Notes: generated by a model not told the origin, from the letters alone. Counted from the first letter of the stretch, positions 19,232-28,629 are shown. The stretch: DNA of 64,000 nt from Metabacillus halosaccharovorans (GCF_002019635.1 NZ_KV917373.1:108268-172267), one strand, 5' to 3'. Made by a program: numbers and translations.

Positions 19232-20458
19232 ATGATATCTAATAAAACAATTGAAATTGTGAAATCAACAGCACCAATCTTAGCTGAGCGTGGAGTGGAA
19301 ATAACATCTTATTTTTACAAAAGCCTGTTTGAAGCACACCCTGAATTATTAAATATATTTAATCATGCAAATCAAAAACAAGGTCGTCAGCAAACAGCTT
19401 TAGCCAATACGGTTTATGCAGCAGCAACATATATTGATCAATTGGAAGTATTATTACCAGCCGTAAAACAAATTGCCCATAAACATCGAAGTTTAAATGT
19501 GAAAAAAGAACATTATCCGATTGTAGGAGAATTCTTATTAAAAGCGATCAAAGATGTATTAGGAGATGCAGCGACACCTGATATCATTGAAGCTTGGGGA
19601 GAAGCATATGCAGTGATTGCTCAAGTCTTTATCGATGTTGAGGAAGAAATGTATAACAAAGCCAAGAATGAGGCTTGGGAAGAGTTCAAGGCATTTAAGG
19701 TTGTTAAAAAGGAACAAGAAAGCTCTGTTATTACATCATTCTATCTTGAAGCTTCTGATGGTAAGCCAGTTCCAAATTTTCAAGCGGGTCAGTATATTAC
19801 AATAAGATTATCTATTCCAGGTGAAGAGTATTTACTAAATCGTCAATATAGTCTTTCTGACTCTCCAGGGAAACAAACATTACGAATCTCCGTTAAGAGA
19901 GAAACAGGAGAAAACATAGATCAAAATGGTAAAGTATCAAATTATCTTCATGATTCAGTCAATGTTGGTGATGAAGTAGAAATTACGGCTCCTGCAGGTG
20001 ACTTTGTTTTAGACGGATCAGCAAATTCTCCACTTTATCTCATTAGTGGTGGTGTCGGAATTACACCGATGCTTAGTATGCTAAAAACAGTTGGAGATAA
20101 CCAGCCGAATCGAATGGTAACATTTATCCAGGCAGCAAATGATGGATATGTACAAGCATTTGAACATGAAGTAAGTGAAACGGTTCAATCGATGCCAAAT
20201 GCAAAGAAATATGTCGTCCTCCAACAGCCAACTGTATCTGATCGTGAGGAAAATAAATTTGATTTTGAAGGATACTTAGATTTACAAAAGCTTGAACAGC
20301 TTGTGAAAGAAAAGGATGCAACATTCTATGTATGTGGTCCGGCACCGTTTATGGGAAGTGTAATTGAAAACCTTCAAAGACTTGGTGTGAAATCAGAGAA
20401 TATTAACTATGAATTTTTTGGTCCTGCAATTGATTTGAAGCAGTATCAGGAAGCGTAA
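19232..20458 (+). CDS. hmp: Flavohaemoglobin Hmp (nitric oxide dioxygenase)
   Basis: 408 residues. An N-terminal globin domain (distal Tyr in SYFYKSLF, proximal His in AHKHRSLNV) is followed by FAD- and NAD-binding ferredoxin reductase domains (RQYSLSD, GGVGITPMLSML, YVCGPAPFM, NYEFFGP). It oxidises nitric oxide to nitrate using oxygen and NAD(P)H, in the cytoplasm. It faces nsrR and has NsrR-like sites in its promoter, so it is probably induced by nitric oxide. Full length, no anomaly. Confidence 0.97.
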   Translation: MISNKTIEIVKSTAPILAERGVEITSYFYKSLFEAHPELLNIFNHANQKQGRQQTALANTVYAAATYIDQLEVLLPAVKQIAHKHRSLNVKKEHYPIVGEFLLKAIKDVLGDAATPDIIEAWGEAYAVIAQVFIDVEEEMYNKAKNEAWEEFKAFKVVKKEQESSVITSFYLEASDGKPVPNFQAGQYITIRLSIPGEEYLLNRQYSLSDSPGKQTLRISVKRETGENIDQNGKVSNYLHDSVNVGDEVEITAPAGDFVLDGSANSPLYLISGGVGITPMLSMLKTVGDNQPNRMVTFIQAANDGYVQAFEHEVSETVQSMPNAKKYVVLQQPTVSDREENKFDFEGYLDLQKLEQLVKEKDATFYVCGPAPFMGSVIENLQRLGVKSENINYEFFGPAIDLKQYQEA

Positions 20459-20472
20459 ATATTGGATTGAAG

Positions 20473-20517
20473 CCATTAATTATAGGGATTTTGTTTCCCT
20501 ATAGTTAGTGGTTTTTC
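20473..20517 (+). terminator. Terminator of hmp
   Basis: Long stem CCATTAATTATAGGGA paired with TCCCTATAGTTAGTGG (two G-U pairs), followed by TTTTTCTTTT. Confidence 0.8.
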
Positions 20518-20627
20518 TTTTGGATTTATTGTGTTCTAACGTTATAGAGTATATTTTTCTGGAAAGGGTATAGTTAAACCTATTAGCTAGTATCAAACTT
20601 ATATATTTGTAAAGTTAGGTGAGATAG

Positions 20628-21005
20628 ATGGAGAAAGACTTGGAACAGAAGCAAAAAACGATTGATTCTAAGTACATACAACAACACCTGGCAAATGAGC
20701 GCACATTTTTAGCCTGGATCCGAACGGCGATTGCGATAATTGGTGTGGGATTTCTTGTTTCAAATTTACATGAAAATATGGAGCCGAATCTTTCACAGAC
20801 TAGTGATTATTTAGCCAATATTATTGGGATAACATCAGTTGGAGTAGGAATTATAACGATCATTATGGCAACCATTGCTTATTTACGAAAATACAAAGCG
20901 ATTAACGCTCAAACATTTAGAACCCCGAAAATAACCGTAATTACACTTGGGATCTTTGTGATCGTGATTGCGTTTATTTTTGGTATTTACTTTGTATTAA
21001 TGTAG
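20628..21005 (+). CDS. DUF202 membrane protein (YidH family)
   Basis: 125 residues with three membrane helices. The N-terminal NERTFLAWIRTAIAIIGVGF is the DUF202 signature. Such proteins are short inner-membrane proteins of unknown function. Single gene between hmp and spoVR with SD TTAGGTGAG. No clear promoter or terminator is visible, so it may be co-transcribed with spoVR, 88 bases downstream. Confidence 0.85.
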   Translation: MEKDLEQKQKTIDSKYIQQHLANERTFLAWIRTAIAIIGVGFLVSNLHENMEPNLSQTSDYLANIIGITSVGVGIITIIMATIAYLRKYKAINAQTFRTPKITVITLGIFVIVIAFIFGIYFVLM

Positions 21006-21093
21006 AAATGCTAGAGTCTCCCTTTGAACAGGTTAGCATGTTTTTCAACTAAGGCTCATACATTATTGTAAGATTTGCTTTAGGGGGGAGACC

Positions 21094-22512
21094 ATGAAAG
21101 CAGCTGATCAAAAAGCTTTGGAATATGCTATTAGTGAAATAACCGAGGTTGCGAAAGGCTTCGGACTTGATTTTTATCCAATGAGATATGAGATATGTCC
21201 TGCTGATATTATTTATACATTTGGTGCATATGGTATGCCTACAAGGTTTTCACACTGGAGCTTTGGGAAACAATTTCACAAAATGAAGCTTCAATATGAT
21301 TTAGGTTTGAGTAAAATCTACGAACTTGTCATTAACTCAGATCCTTGCTACGCATTTCTTCTAGATACTAACTCTTTAATCCAAAATAAATTAATCGTCG
21401 CTCACGTATTGGCACATTGTGACTTTTTCAAAAATAATTCACGTTTTAGTAATACAAAACGTGAAATGGTTGAGAGTATGTCTGCCACAGCAGAGCGAAT
21501 TAAGAAATATGAACTCATTCATGGAAGGCAAGAGGTAGAAACGTTTTTAGATGCAGTTCTTTCGATACAGGAACATATTGATCCTTCCCTTGTTCGTCCA
21601 AAACTTTCTTGGACGATTGATGATATTGAATTTGAGGAAGACTCAGAAGAGCAAAAGGTCACTCCATATGATGACCTTTGGAATCTTGATAAAAAAGCTG
21701 AACCCAAATCTACAATAAAAAAGAAGAAAAAGAAATTTCCACCTTCACCTGAGAAAGATATTCTATTGTTTATTGAAGAATACAGTAGAGAATTAGAGGA
21801 TTGGCAACGTGATATTTTAACGATGATGAGAGAAGAAATGCTCTATTTCTGGCCACAGCTTGAAACGAAAATCATGAATGAAGGTTGGGCTTCGTATTGG
21901 CACCAACGCATTATCAGGGAGCTTGATTTAACATCTGATGAAGCTGTTGAATTTGCAAAGCTGAATGCAGGTGTTGTACAGCCATCAAAAACAAGCATTA
22001 ATCCGTATTATTTAGGTCTGAAAATTTTTGAAGACATTGAAGAGAGATACGATAACCCGACAGAAGAGATGAAAATGTTCGGTGCGAAGCCTGGTTCCGG
22101 ACGTGAAAAAATGTTTGAAGTCCGTGAAGTGGAATCCGATATTTCGTTCATCCGCAATTACTTAACAAAAGACCTTGTGATGCGCGAGGATATGTACTTA
22201 TTCCAGAAGCAAGGCCGGGATTATAAAATTGTTGATAAAGGCTGGGAATCAGTTCGCGATCAGCTTGTCAGCATGAGGGTCAATGGAGGATTCCCATATA
22301 TTACGGTAAATGACGGAGATTATCTAAAAAACAATGAACTTTACTTAAAGCACTGGTTTGAAGACATTGAGCTTGATCTAAAATACTTAGAGAAGGTGCT
22401 TCCATATATTTATCAATTATGGGGCAGACCTGTTCATATGGAAAGTATGCTGGAAGGAAAAAATGTGTTGTTTTCTTATGATGGAAAAAGTGTATCGAGA
22501 AGATACTTGTAA
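21094..22512 (+). CDS. spoVR: Stage V sporulation protein R
   Basis: 472 residues, SD AGGGGGGAG. SpoVR-family landmarks: [36 protein letters not shown] and [18 protein letters not shown]. The internal lysine-rich stretch [10 protein letters not shown] links the two halves. In B. subtilis SpoVR is involved in spore cortex formation; the biochemical activity is not established. Retained from the B. subtilis nsrR-ygxB-spoVR order. Confidence 0.96.
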   Translation: MKAADQKALEYAISEITEVAKGFGLDFYPMRYEICPADIIYTFGAYGMPTRFSHWSFGKQFHKMKLQYDLGLSKIYELVINSDPCYAFLLDTNSLIQNKLIVAHVLAHCDFFKNNSRFSNTKREMVESMSATAERIKKYELIHGRQEVETFLDAVLSIQEHIDPSLVRPKLSWTIDDIEFEEDSEEQKVTPYDDLWNLDKKAEPKSTIKKKKKKFPPSPEKDILLFIEEYSRELEDWQRDILTMMREEMLYFWPQLETKIMNEGWASYWHQRIIRELDLTSDEAVEFAKLNAGVVQPSKTSINPYYLGLKIFEDIEERYDNPTEEMKMFGAKPGSGREKMFEVREVESDISFIRNYLTKDLVMREDMYLFQKQGRDYKIVDKGWESVRDQLVSMRVNGGFPYITVNDGDYLKNNELYLKHWFEDIELDLKYLEKVLPYIYQLWGRPVHMESMLEGKNVLFSYDGKSVSRRYL

Positions 22513-22542
22513 AAAATCGCTGCTTAGGCAGTGATTTTTTTT
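22511..22542 (+). terminator. Terminator of spoVR
   Basis: AAAAATCGCTGC/GCAGTGATTTTT stem with a 4-base loop and an eight-T run. Confidence 0.9.
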
Positions 22543-22589
22543 GCATGAATGTAATAATTTACGCAATACTAATAAAATATATTTTTCTA

Positions 22590-22625
22590 TTGAATATATA
22601 AGTAAATTATTATATAGTAATTTAC
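22590..22625 (+). promoter_or_regulatory. arsRBC promoter and ArsR operator
   Basis: -35 TTGAAT (22590-22595), 17-base spacer, -10 TATAGT (22613-22618). A dyad GTAAATTA-N8-TAATTTAC (22602-22625) covers the -10, the usual position for ArsR autorepression. Its sequence differs from the ATCAA-type operator of the second arsR gene. Confidence 0.65.
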
Positions 22626-22648
22626 GGATACAAGTGGAGGTGTAAACA

Positions 22649-22993
22649 ATGTCAGAAACAACTCTTGAAATAGATAAAGCTGCGACAGTATTAAAACTTT
22701 TAGGTGACAAAACCCGTTTAACAATGGTGAAAATGTTGGATTCAAATGATTGTTGTGTGTGTGAGTTTGTTGAAATTTTTAAAGCAAGTCAACCTGCCAT
22801 TAGTCAACATCTCAGAAAACTAAAGGATGCAGGAATTGTTCAAGAAACGAGAAGAGGGCAGTGGATCATTTATTCATTAAACAAAAGCAGTGATTATTAC
22901 CCATTTGTTCAAAACATACTTGAACACCTTCCGAACCAGGATTATCGAATAAAAGAATTAGAGGAACAAGGATTACGTATTTCGTGTGAATAA
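22649..22993 (+). CDS. arsR: ArsR-family arsenic-responsive repressor
   Basis: 114 residues. Winged HTH (LLGDKTRLTMVKML, SQPAISQHLRKLKDAGIV, RRGQWIIYSLN) with a cysteine cluster DCCVCEFVEIF before the recognition helix, the ELCVCDL-type arsenite site that classic ArsR proteins use. It represses its own operon until arsenite binds. First gene of arsR-arsB-arsC; arsB starts 12 bases after the stop. Confidence 0.93.
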   Translation: MSETTLEIDKAATVLKLLGDKTRLTMVKMLDSNDCCVCEFVEIFKASQPAISQHLRKLKDAGIVQETRRGQWIIYSLNKSSDYYPFVQNILEHLPNQDYRIKELEEQGLRISCE

Positions 22994-23005
22994 TGGAGGT
23001 ATGAA

Positions 23006-24304
23006 ATGACATCAGTAATTTTGGCATCCGTTATCTTTTTACTCACACTTACGCTCGTCATATGGCAACCAAAAGGGTTATCCATTGGCTGGTCTGCATG
23101 TGGCGGGGCGATTTTAGCCCTTCTGGTAGGTGTTGTTGATTTTAAAGATGTAATGGATGTAACGTCAATTGTTTGGAACGCAACCTTAGCATTTATTGCG
23201 ATTATTATTATTTCTTTAATATTGGATGAAATAGGTTTCTTTGAGTGGTCAGCTTTACACATGGCAAGGGCTGCAAAAGGAAACGGCATGAAAATGTTTG
23301 TTTATGTCAGTATATTAGGTGCAATTGTAGCTGCACTCTTTGCAAATGATGGAGCAGCACTAATCCTTACACCGATTGTCCTTGCGATGGTAAGAAACTT
23401 AAACTTTAGTGAAAAGATGGTGTTTCCATTTATTATGGCTAGTGGATTTATTGCAGATACAACCTCTCTTCCATTAGTCGTGAGTAATTTAGTGAATATC
23501 GTATCAGCAGACTTTTTCGGGATAGGTTTTGTCGAGTTTGCATCAAGAATGATTATTCCTAACTTTTTCTCACTAGGTGCAAGTATTTTGGTTTTATTTC
23601 TCTTTTTCCGTAAAAGCATTCCGAGAAATTATGATATATCCCAATTGAAAAAACCAGTAGAAGCCATTCGTGATGAAAAGATGTTCAAATTGTCCTGGGC
23701 TGTTTTGGGAATCTTACTTATTGGATACTTTGCAAGTGAGTTCATCGGCATCCCTGTATCGTTCATTGCCGGCATTGTTGCCATCTTCTTTTTAGCCATG
23801 GCAAAAAGAAGTCCTGTGGTAAACACAAAAACCGTCATAAAAGGGGCCCCTTGGGCAATTGTCTTTTTCTCAATCGGAATGTATGTCGTTGTTTACAGCT
23901 TGCGAAATGTTGGGTTAACAAATGTATTAGCTGATTTAATTCAAGTAACAGCAGACCAAGGGCTGTTTGCAGCAACAGTTGGAATGGGCTTTATTGCTGC
24001 CATCTTATCATCAATCATGAACAATATGCCAACGGTTATGATTGATGCACTAGCCATTTCGGATACGAATACAAGTGGTGTGATAAGAGAAGCTCTTATT
24101 TATGCAAACGTGATTGGTTCTGATTTAGGACCGAAAATTACACCAATAGGCTCATTAGCTACTTTATTATGGCTTCATGTCTTATCTTTAAAAGGTGTAA
24201 AAATCTCTTGGGGAACCTATTTTAAAACAGGAATTATCCTAACCATCCCAACATTATTTATTACCCTTGTTGGTTTATATATTTGGTTACTTATCATCCA
24301 TTAA
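23006..24304 (+). CDS. arsB: Arsenite efflux permease ArsB
   Basis: 432 residues, polytopic with about 11-12 hydrophobic helices. ArsB-family segments include [33 protein letters not shown] and [20 protein letters not shown]. It expels arsenite and antimonite, driven by the membrane potential. No arsA gene accompanies it. SD GGAGGTATG; second gene of the ars operon. Confidence 0.95.
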   Translation: MTSVILASVIFLLTLTLVIWQPKGLSIGWSACGGAILALLVGVVDFKDVMDVTSIVWNATLAFIAIIIISLILDEIGFFEWSALHMARAAKGNGMKMFVYVSILGAIVAALFANDGAALILTPIVLAMVRNLNFSEKMVFPFIMASGFIADTTSLPLVVSNLVNIVSADFFGIGFVEFASRMIIPNFFSLGASILVLFLFFRKSIPRNYDISQLKKPVEAIRDEKMFKLSWAVLGILLIGYFASEFIGIPVSFIAGIVAIFFLAMAKRSPVVNTKTVIKGAPWAIVFFSIGMYVVVYSLRNVGLTNVLADLIQVTADQGLFAATVGMGFIAAILSSIMNNMPTVMIDALAISDTNTSGVIREALIYANVIGSDLGPKITPIGSLATLLWLHVLSLKGVKISWGTYFKTGIILTIPTLFITLVGLYIWLLIIH

Positions 24305-24329
24305 TCTTATCTGAAAAGGAGAAATAAAC

Positions 24330-24749
24330 ATGTCTAAAAAAACAATCTACTTCTTATGTACAGGAAATTCTTGCAGAAGCCAAATGGCAGAAGGCTGGGC
24401 AAAAAAGCATTTAGGTGATGAGTGGGAAGTAAAAAGTGCCGGCTTAGAAGCACATGGTTTAAATCCAAATGCAGTGAAAGCAATGAAAGAAGCGGATATT
24501 GATATTTCAACTCAAACATCTGATGTTATTGATCCGGAAATCTTAAATCATGCTGATTTAGTTGTAACACTTTGTGGTCATGCGGCAGACAATTGCCCAG
24601 TTACTCCTCCACATATTAAACGAGTACACTGGGGTTTTGATGATCCGGCGAAAGCAGAAGGAACAGATGAAGAAAAATGGGCGTTCTTCCAACGTGTACG
24701 TGATGAAATCGGAGAAAGAATTGAACGTTTCGCAAAAACCGGAGAATAA
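24330..24749 (+). CDS. arsC: Thioredoxin-coupled arsenate reductase ArsC
   Basis: 139 residues. The low-molecular-weight phosphatase-like P-loop [16 protein letters not shown] holds the nucleophilic Cys, and the cascade cysteines are in [15 protein letters not shown]. This is the thioredoxin-dependent class found in Gram-positives. It reduces arsenate to arsenite for export by ArsB. Last gene of the operon, with a strong terminator after it. Confidence 0.96.
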   Translation: MSKKTIYFLCTGNSCRSQMAEGWAKKHLGDEWEVKSAGLEAHGLNPNAVKAMKEADIDISTQTSDVIDPEILNHADLVVTLCGHAADNCPVTPPHIKRVHWGFDDPAKAEGTDEEKWAFFQRVRDEIGERIERFAKTGE

Positions 24750-24750
24750 T

Positions 24751-24784
24751 AAAAAAGCCGTGGGACACATATCCCGCGGCTTTT
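24751..24784 (+). terminator. Terminator between arsC and arsI
   Basis: AAAAAGCCGTGGGA/TCCCGCGGCTTTT stem with a 6-base loop; the A-run and T-run make it usable on both strands, closing both convergent ars operons. Confidence 0.92.
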
Positions 24785-24801
24785 CCTTTACCAATACCTA
24801 T

Positions 24802-25200
24802 TCATTCATCACAACAAGAATCAATGGTATCTACTTCAGTGTCTTCTTTTGTTAAGAAAAATTCCCATTCGTGGCCATCAGGATCTGTGATCCAAAATTT
24901 ATCTTGCTTAGCATAGCAGCATGTAGTATCACTTTCATTACGAGAGAAAAAACCTTCCGTTTCCAGCCTCTCTTTATGTTTTACCAACTCATCTGTACGG
25001 AATACTTGAAAACCAAAATGATTGATATGATTACCCTCTACACGATCTACTGGTCGTAATGTAAAGTTTAACCCAGGGTTCTCTAACAAAAACTTCACAT
25101 AATCTGGTTTTACTTTTACAGGTTTTGCACCAAATAACTTAGAATAAAAGGTAAGGGAAGTCTCTAAATCTGTTACATTTAAACCAATATGAATATTCAT
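24802..25200 (-). CDS. arsI: ArsI-type C-As lyase (CadI/VOC family)
   Basis: 132 residues, one vicinal-oxygen-chelate domain (IHIGLNVTDLETSLTFYSKL; metal ligands His4, His in NHINHFGFQV, Glu in WEFFL). It has the vicinal Cys pair TTCCYAKQ that ArsI enzymes use to hold trivalent organoarsenicals, and a C-terminal CC. ArsI enzymes cleave the carbon-arsenic bond of methylarsenite and aromatic arsenicals. The older name for the family, cadmium-induced CadI, is the alternative. It is the last gene of arsR2-peptide-arsI. Confidence 0.9.
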   Translation of the reverse strand: MNIHIGLNVTDLETSLTFYSKLFGAKPVKVKPDYVKFLLENPGLNFTLRPVDRVEGNHINHFGFQVFRTDELVKHKERLETEGFFSRNESDTTCCYAKQDKFWITDPDGHEWEFFLTKEDTEVDTIDSCCDE

Positions 25201-25246
25201 ATTTTCATTCCTCCTGAGGGTCTATTTCGTCATTAATTCTCCGTTT

Positions 25247-25402
25247 TTAGCAACAAACTGTTTGGCAACAAATCATTTCAATTGATTTAGTTTCATCAGT
25301 ACACTTATCTTCTTTAGTTACAGGAATCGAAAAAGAACTAAATTCAGTCATTTCATTTTGTTTTATTTTTGAAAGTATATAAACCTCATACTCATTAAAC
25401 AT
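25247..25402 (-). CDS. 51-residue cysteine-rich peptide in the arsR2-arsI operon
   Basis: ATG with a strong SD (AGGAGGAAGTT) encoding 51 residues: a polar N-terminal part (MFNEYEVYILSKIKQNEM) and a C-terminus ending IEMICCQTVCC, with one more Cys at residue 34. Five cysteines in 51 residues, four in the last seven, suggest a soft-metal-binding tail. It lies between arsR2 and arsI on the same strand, with an ATCAA-type operator just upstream. I do not recognise the family; a role as an arsenic-binding peptide or chaperone is inference. Confidence 0.65.
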   Translation of the reverse strand: MFNEYEVYILSKIKQNEMTEFSSFSIPVTKEDKCTDETKSIEMICCQTVCC

Positions 25403-25437
25403 AACTTCCTCCTAAAACAAATTATTTTGATCTATTT

Positions 25438-25453
25438 ATCAAAAAAAATTGAT
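25438..25453 (-). promoter_or_regulatory. ATCAA-N6-TTGAT operator, internal copy
   Basis: ATCAAAAAAAATTGAT between arsR2 and the Cys-rich peptide gene. The same 16 bases occur at 25872-25887, and a near copy at 25815-25830. This ATCAA-N6-TTGAT form resembles known Bacillus ArsR operators. No clear -35/-10 pair is seen beside it. Confidence 0.6.
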
Positions 25454-25472
25454 ATATTGTAGAAAAAAATTA

Positions 25473-25796
25473 TCAGCAAGTTGGCCGAAATAGACAACAA
25501 AGCTCTGCTGATAATAGGTGATTTACTTCATCTAGGTTAAGTTTGTAATAATTCCATGTACCTCTTGTTTCTCGTATAATAAGGTTGGCATCTAAAAGTA
25601 TTTTTAAATGATATGACAGCTTTGATTGTGTCATGTTTACCATTGGAGCCAGATCATTAACATTAATTTCACCTTTTTGTGTAAGAAGGTTCATGATCTG
25701 CAATCTCTTTTTGTCTGCAATGGCTTTAAACTTGCTCTCATACATTTCAAAGGTTTTTTCTAAAGATACATCTTGGAAGTTGGTTTCCTGTTTCAT
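25473..25796 (-). CDS. Second ArsR-family repressor with C-terminal Cys site
   Basis: 107 residues from the ATG with AAAAGGTG upstream; a GTG 9 bases earlier lies inside that SD. Winged HTH (KAIADKKRLQIMNLL, MTQSKLSYHLKILLDANLI, RETRGTWNYYKL). It lacks the helix-3 CxC site; its cysteines are at the very end, ELCCLFRPTC, a C-C-x5-C pattern like the C-terminal arsenite site of the Acidithiobacillus ArsR. Together with arsI it is probably specific for trivalent organic or inorganic arsenic. Cys to the last residue shows the gene is intact. Confidence 0.88.
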   Translation of the reverse strand: MKQETNFQDVSLEKTFEMYESKFKAIADKKRLQIMNLLTQKGEINVNDLAPMVNMTQSKLSYHLKILLDANLIIRETRGTWNYYKLNLDEVNHLLSAELCCLFRPTC

Positions 25797-25814
25797 GAAA
25801 TACACCTTTTCTAC

Positions 25815-25887
25815 ATCAATTTTTTTTGATATTTAAACTATATATCCAAATTTTTCTTTTGTCAACGATTAATCAAAAAAAATTGAT
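25815..25887 (-). promoter_or_regulatory. arsR2 promoter flanked by two identical-type operators
   Basis: On the minus strand TTGACA (25860-25865) and TATAGT (25837-25842) are 17 bases apart, a near-consensus sigma-A promoter. ATCAA-N6-TTGAT dyads lie just upstream of the -35 (25872-25887) and just downstream of the -10 (25815-25830), centre to centre 57 bases. Confidence 0.75.
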
Positions 25888-25980
25888 GTATGTGAATTTT
25901 TTTGTAAAAGATATCTGAGTTTTTATCACAACTGTTTTTGCATAGATCGTTGCTATAAATTATCATGTTATGATCGATAG

Positions 25981-26102
25981 TGGAATGGAGCGGAAGACAC
26001 TTGACTCCTGCGGGATGTGAGGAAAGGCTGAGACCCCACAGGCGAAGCCGAGGAGGCTAAGCTTCCTCCCCGGCGAATCTTGTGCCTGGAGCGCAATGGA
26101 AC
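25981..26102. repeat. Intergenic repeat family B, copy 2 (inverted, longer)
   Basis: Reverse complement of the 8.5-kb copy at both ends (AATGGAGCGGAAGACACTTG and CAAGATTCGCC on the other strand), with about 30 extra internal bases forming a GGCGAAGCCGAGGAGGCTAA segment. It lies in the 25797-26212 gap; the remainder holds the arsR2 promoter and the chrA terminator. Confidence 0.75.
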
Positions 26103-26174
26103 AAATCTGTTTTTATATTCAACTATCTAAATTACAGCATAGAAACCTTTATTTTAGATCAAAAGTGTGAAGTA

Positions 26175-26210
26175 ACAAAAGAAGCTACCAGATTAGGTAA
26201 CTTCTTTTGT
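26175..26210 (-). terminator. Terminator of chrA
   Basis: ACAAAAGAAGCTACC/GGTAACTTCTTTTGT stem just beyond the chrA stop; the T-tract on the minus strand lies in the distal arm. Confidence 0.8.
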
Positions 26211-26212
26211 CA

Positions 26213-27397
26213 TTAAATCAATCCAATAAGTAATCCGCCAACAGCTCCGGTCAACACAATGATCCATGGTGGAAGCTTCCAATAAACTAACATACTGAAT
26301 AATACGGCAGCAAAGGCAAAGTCAATTGGTGCCAGAATGCTGCTGGTCCAAATAGGATGATAAAACGCAGAGATTAAGATTCCAACAACCGCTGCATTTA
26401 CTCCAAGTAACGCTCCCTTAATCTTAGGATTACGGCGCAATGTATCCCAAAATGGCAATGTTCCTAAAATTAATAGAAATGCGGGTAAGAAAATAGCAAC
26501 TGTGGCTATTAATCCACCTTGCCAACCATTTATTACGGCACCTAAATAGGCTGCAAATGTGAAAAGTGGACCCGGGACTGCTTGTGCTGCACCATATCCG
26601 GCTAAAAAGGCCTCTTCTGACAGCCACCCGGTTGGAACAAATTCACGTTCCAATAAAGGCAAGACAACATGCCCTCCGCCAAATACTAATGATCCTGAGC
26701 GGTAAAAGCTATCAAACATAGCAATCCAACTTATCGAAGTCATTTCTCTTAAGATTGGTAGTAAAATGAGTAACCCGAAAAATAATGATAAGCAAACAAT
26801 GGCAAATCCTTTTGAAATAGGGAACTCAACTCTTGATTCTTCAGATTCTGTGTGATCTTTATATAAGAGAAACCCAACGAATGCGGCGATGATAATCACA
26901 CCGACTTGTGTAAAGGCTGTTTGCCATAAAAGTGTTCCTACTAAGGCAAATAAAGCAATTGTTTTTCTCTTTAAATCTGGAGTTAACTTTTGTGCCATCC
27001 CTAGGATCGCATGTGCAACCACGGCAACGGCGACTATTTTCAAGCCGTGAATCCATCCGGCATCTGCGACATCAAATCCCTGTAGAATTAAAGCAAAGAT
27101 AATAAGTGCTAAAACCGAGGGAAGGGTAAAACCTATAAAGGAAGTGATTCCTCCCAATACTCCCGCACGCATGACACCAATTCCAATTCCTACCTGGCTA
27201 CTGGCCGGCCCGGGTAGAAACTGGCAAAGTGCTACTAGATCCGCATAGCTTTTTTCATCCATCCATTTCCTTCGGCGAATATATTCTTCATGGAAATAGC
27301 CTAAGTGTGCAATTGGTCCACCAAAGGATGTAAAACCGAGCCTTGTTGAAACAATCAAAATTTCAAGTAATGTCTTTAGTGTACTTTTTTGTTCCAT
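26213..27397 (-). CDS. chrA: Chromate transporter ChrA (two-domain form)
   Basis: 394 residues with about 10-12 membrane helices and two homologous CHR domains: GFTSFGGPIAHLGYFHEEYI with CQFLPGPASSQVG in the first, and GSLVFGGGHVVLPLLEREFV with AQAVPGPLFTFAAYLGA in the second. Long ChrA proteins export chromate. It starts 19 bases after the padR-type regulator and is presumably controlled by it. Confidence 0.94.
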   Translation of the reverse strand: MEQKSTLKTLLEILIVSTRLGFTSFGGPIAHLGYFHEEYIRRRKWMDEKSYADLVALCQFLPGPASSQVGIGIGVMRAGVLGGITSFIGFTLPSVLALIIFALILQGFDVADAGWIHGLKIVAVAVVAHAILGMAQKLTPDLKRKTIALFALVGTLLWQTAFTQVGVIIIAAFVGFLLYKDHTESEESRVEFPISKGFAIVCLSLFFGLLILLPILREMTSISWIAMFDSFYRSGSLVFGGGHVVLPLLEREFVPTGWLSEEAFLAGYGAAQAVPGPLFTFAAYLGAVINGWQGGLIATVAIFLPAFLLILGTLPFWDTLRRNPKIKGALLGVNAAVVGILISAFYHPIWTSSILAPIDFAFAAVLFSMLVYWKLPPWIIVLTGAVGGLLIGLI

Positions 27398-27416
27398 TAT
27401 TATTTACCTTCCTTTC

Positions 27417-27725
27417 CTAGTCTTTAATTTCTTTAAATAACTCATATGCTTTTGCCCGAGCTTCTTTAAGAACCATGTTTCCTTTTTCTGTAGTTGTATA
27501 ATATTTTCGTATTTTTCCTTCTACATTTCGGTCTTCTCTTATTAAGAGACCATCTGACTCCATGGTGTGAAGGATAGGATAAAGGGTGCCGGGACTGATA
27601 TTATACCCGTGTTCTCTGAGTTCTTCGAGCATCCAGACACCAAAAATTGGGTGTTCTTTTGCATGGTGAAGGATGTGAATGTGAATAAACCCGAGAAACA
27701 ATTTCCGCAGGACTTTGTCTTCCAA
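27417..27725 (-). CDS. PadR-family transcriptional regulator
   Basis: 102 residues starting at TTG with GAGGTG upstream. Winged-helix landmarks: FGVWMLEELREHGYNISPGT, LYPILHTMESDGLL, KIRKYYTTTEKG. First gene of a two-gene operon with chrA, so a chromate- or sulfur-related inducer is plausible but unproven. Its leader (27740-27785) contains the palindrome TCAATATTGA and two CGATAT-rich stretches that may form its operator. Confidence 0.9.
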   Translation of the reverse strand: MEDKVLRKLFLGFIHIHILHHAKEHPIFGVWMLEELREHGYNISPGTLYPILHTMESDGLLIREDRNVEGKIRKYYTTTEKGNMVLKEARAKAYELFKEIKD

Positions 27726-27867
27726 TAAATCACCTCATTAACTTATATCGATATCGTACTTCAATATTGAGATTCGATATTATGTATTGTAACATCTTCA
27801 TTTAATTTTTCCACTCATAACTACAATATTTACAAAACCTTTACATTTCTAAAGAAATTAATAAAGT

Positions 27868-27876
27868 TGATATGAT
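27868..27876 (+). promoter_or_regulatory. Extended -10 promoter of the YdhK-type lipoprotein gene
   Basis: TGATATGAT fits TGnTAnnnT; it lies 112 bases upstream of the gene, leaving a long leader with no evident structure. The -35 region is weak. Confidence 0.4.
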
Positions 27877-27987
27877 TTTTGCATACTTTCTGCAAAGTCA
27901 TTTGTTATTTTAGAAATAAAGAGACCTATAAATAAGAAAATATAGGGTAATACTTTAACAACTAAGATACCAAAAAGGAGTAGTAAA

Positions 27988-28572
27988 ATGAAAAAAATCA
28001 ACTTAATTATTTTGACAAGTTTGTTAGCCATTTTATTAGCTGCATGTACTAGTAATACTGAGGAAACATCAGAAAATAATGAGGATAAGAATACAAATAC
28101 AGGAAAACATTCGGAAATGGATCATTCTGAGATGAACCATTCAAGTTCTGGTGAGGTTCCGGAAGGTTTAAAGGAAGCAGAAAATCCTACATATAAAGTG
28201 GGGAGCCAAGCTATCCTTGAAACAGATCATATGCAAGGTATGAAGGGAGCAGAAGCAACAATTGCTGGAGCTTATGATACAAAAGTTTATGCTGTTTCTT
28301 ATACACCAACAACCGGCGGAGATATAGTTGAAAATCATAAGTGGGTCATTCATGAGGAAATCGAAGGTGCAGGGGATACACCATTTAAGACAGGTGAAGA
28401 AGTTGTTTTAAATGCTGATCATATGGAAGGTATGAATGGTGCAGAAGCTGTAATTGACTCTGTTGAAGAGACGACTGTGTATATGGTTGATTACACACCT
28501 ACAACGGGTGGAGAAGAAGTGAAAAACCATAAATGGGTAACTGAAAGTGAATTATCACCAATAGGAGAGTAA
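27988..28572 (+). CDS. ydhK: YdhK-family lipoprotein (DUF1541 repeats)
   Basis: 194 residues. Lipoprotein signal with lipobox LLAAC, then a His/Met-rich stretch KHSEMDHSEMNHSS and two DUF1541 repeats (YKVGSQAILETDHMQGMKGA and GEEVVLNADHMEGMNGAEAV, each closing with a TPTTGG and NHKWV motif). It is anchored on the outer face of the membrane. Met/His clusters suggest copper or another soft metal; it is convergent with a two-component system and near a copper-storage-like protein. The metal role is inference. Confidence 0.9.
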   Translation: MKKINLIILTSLLAILLAACTSNTEETSENNEDKNTNTGKHSEMDHSEMNHSSSGEVPEGLKEAENPTYKVGSQAILETDHMQGMKGAEATIAGAYDTKVYAVSYTPTTGGDIVENHKWVIHEEIEGAGDTPFKTGEEVVLNADHMEGMNGAEAVIDSVEETTVYMVDYTPTTGGEEVKNHKWVTESELSPIGE

Positions 28573-28581
28573 ATATGAAGG

Positions 28582-28615
28582 AAAAGAGAACTTGGGATAA
28601 ACCGAGTTCTCTTTT
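28582..28615. terminator. Bidirectional terminator between ydhK and the response regulator
   Basis: AAAAGAGAACTTGG/CCGAGTTCTCTTTT perfect stem with a 6-base loop; A- and T-runs serve both convergent genes. Confidence 0.9.
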
Positions 28616-28629
28616 CTATATCGTTTATT

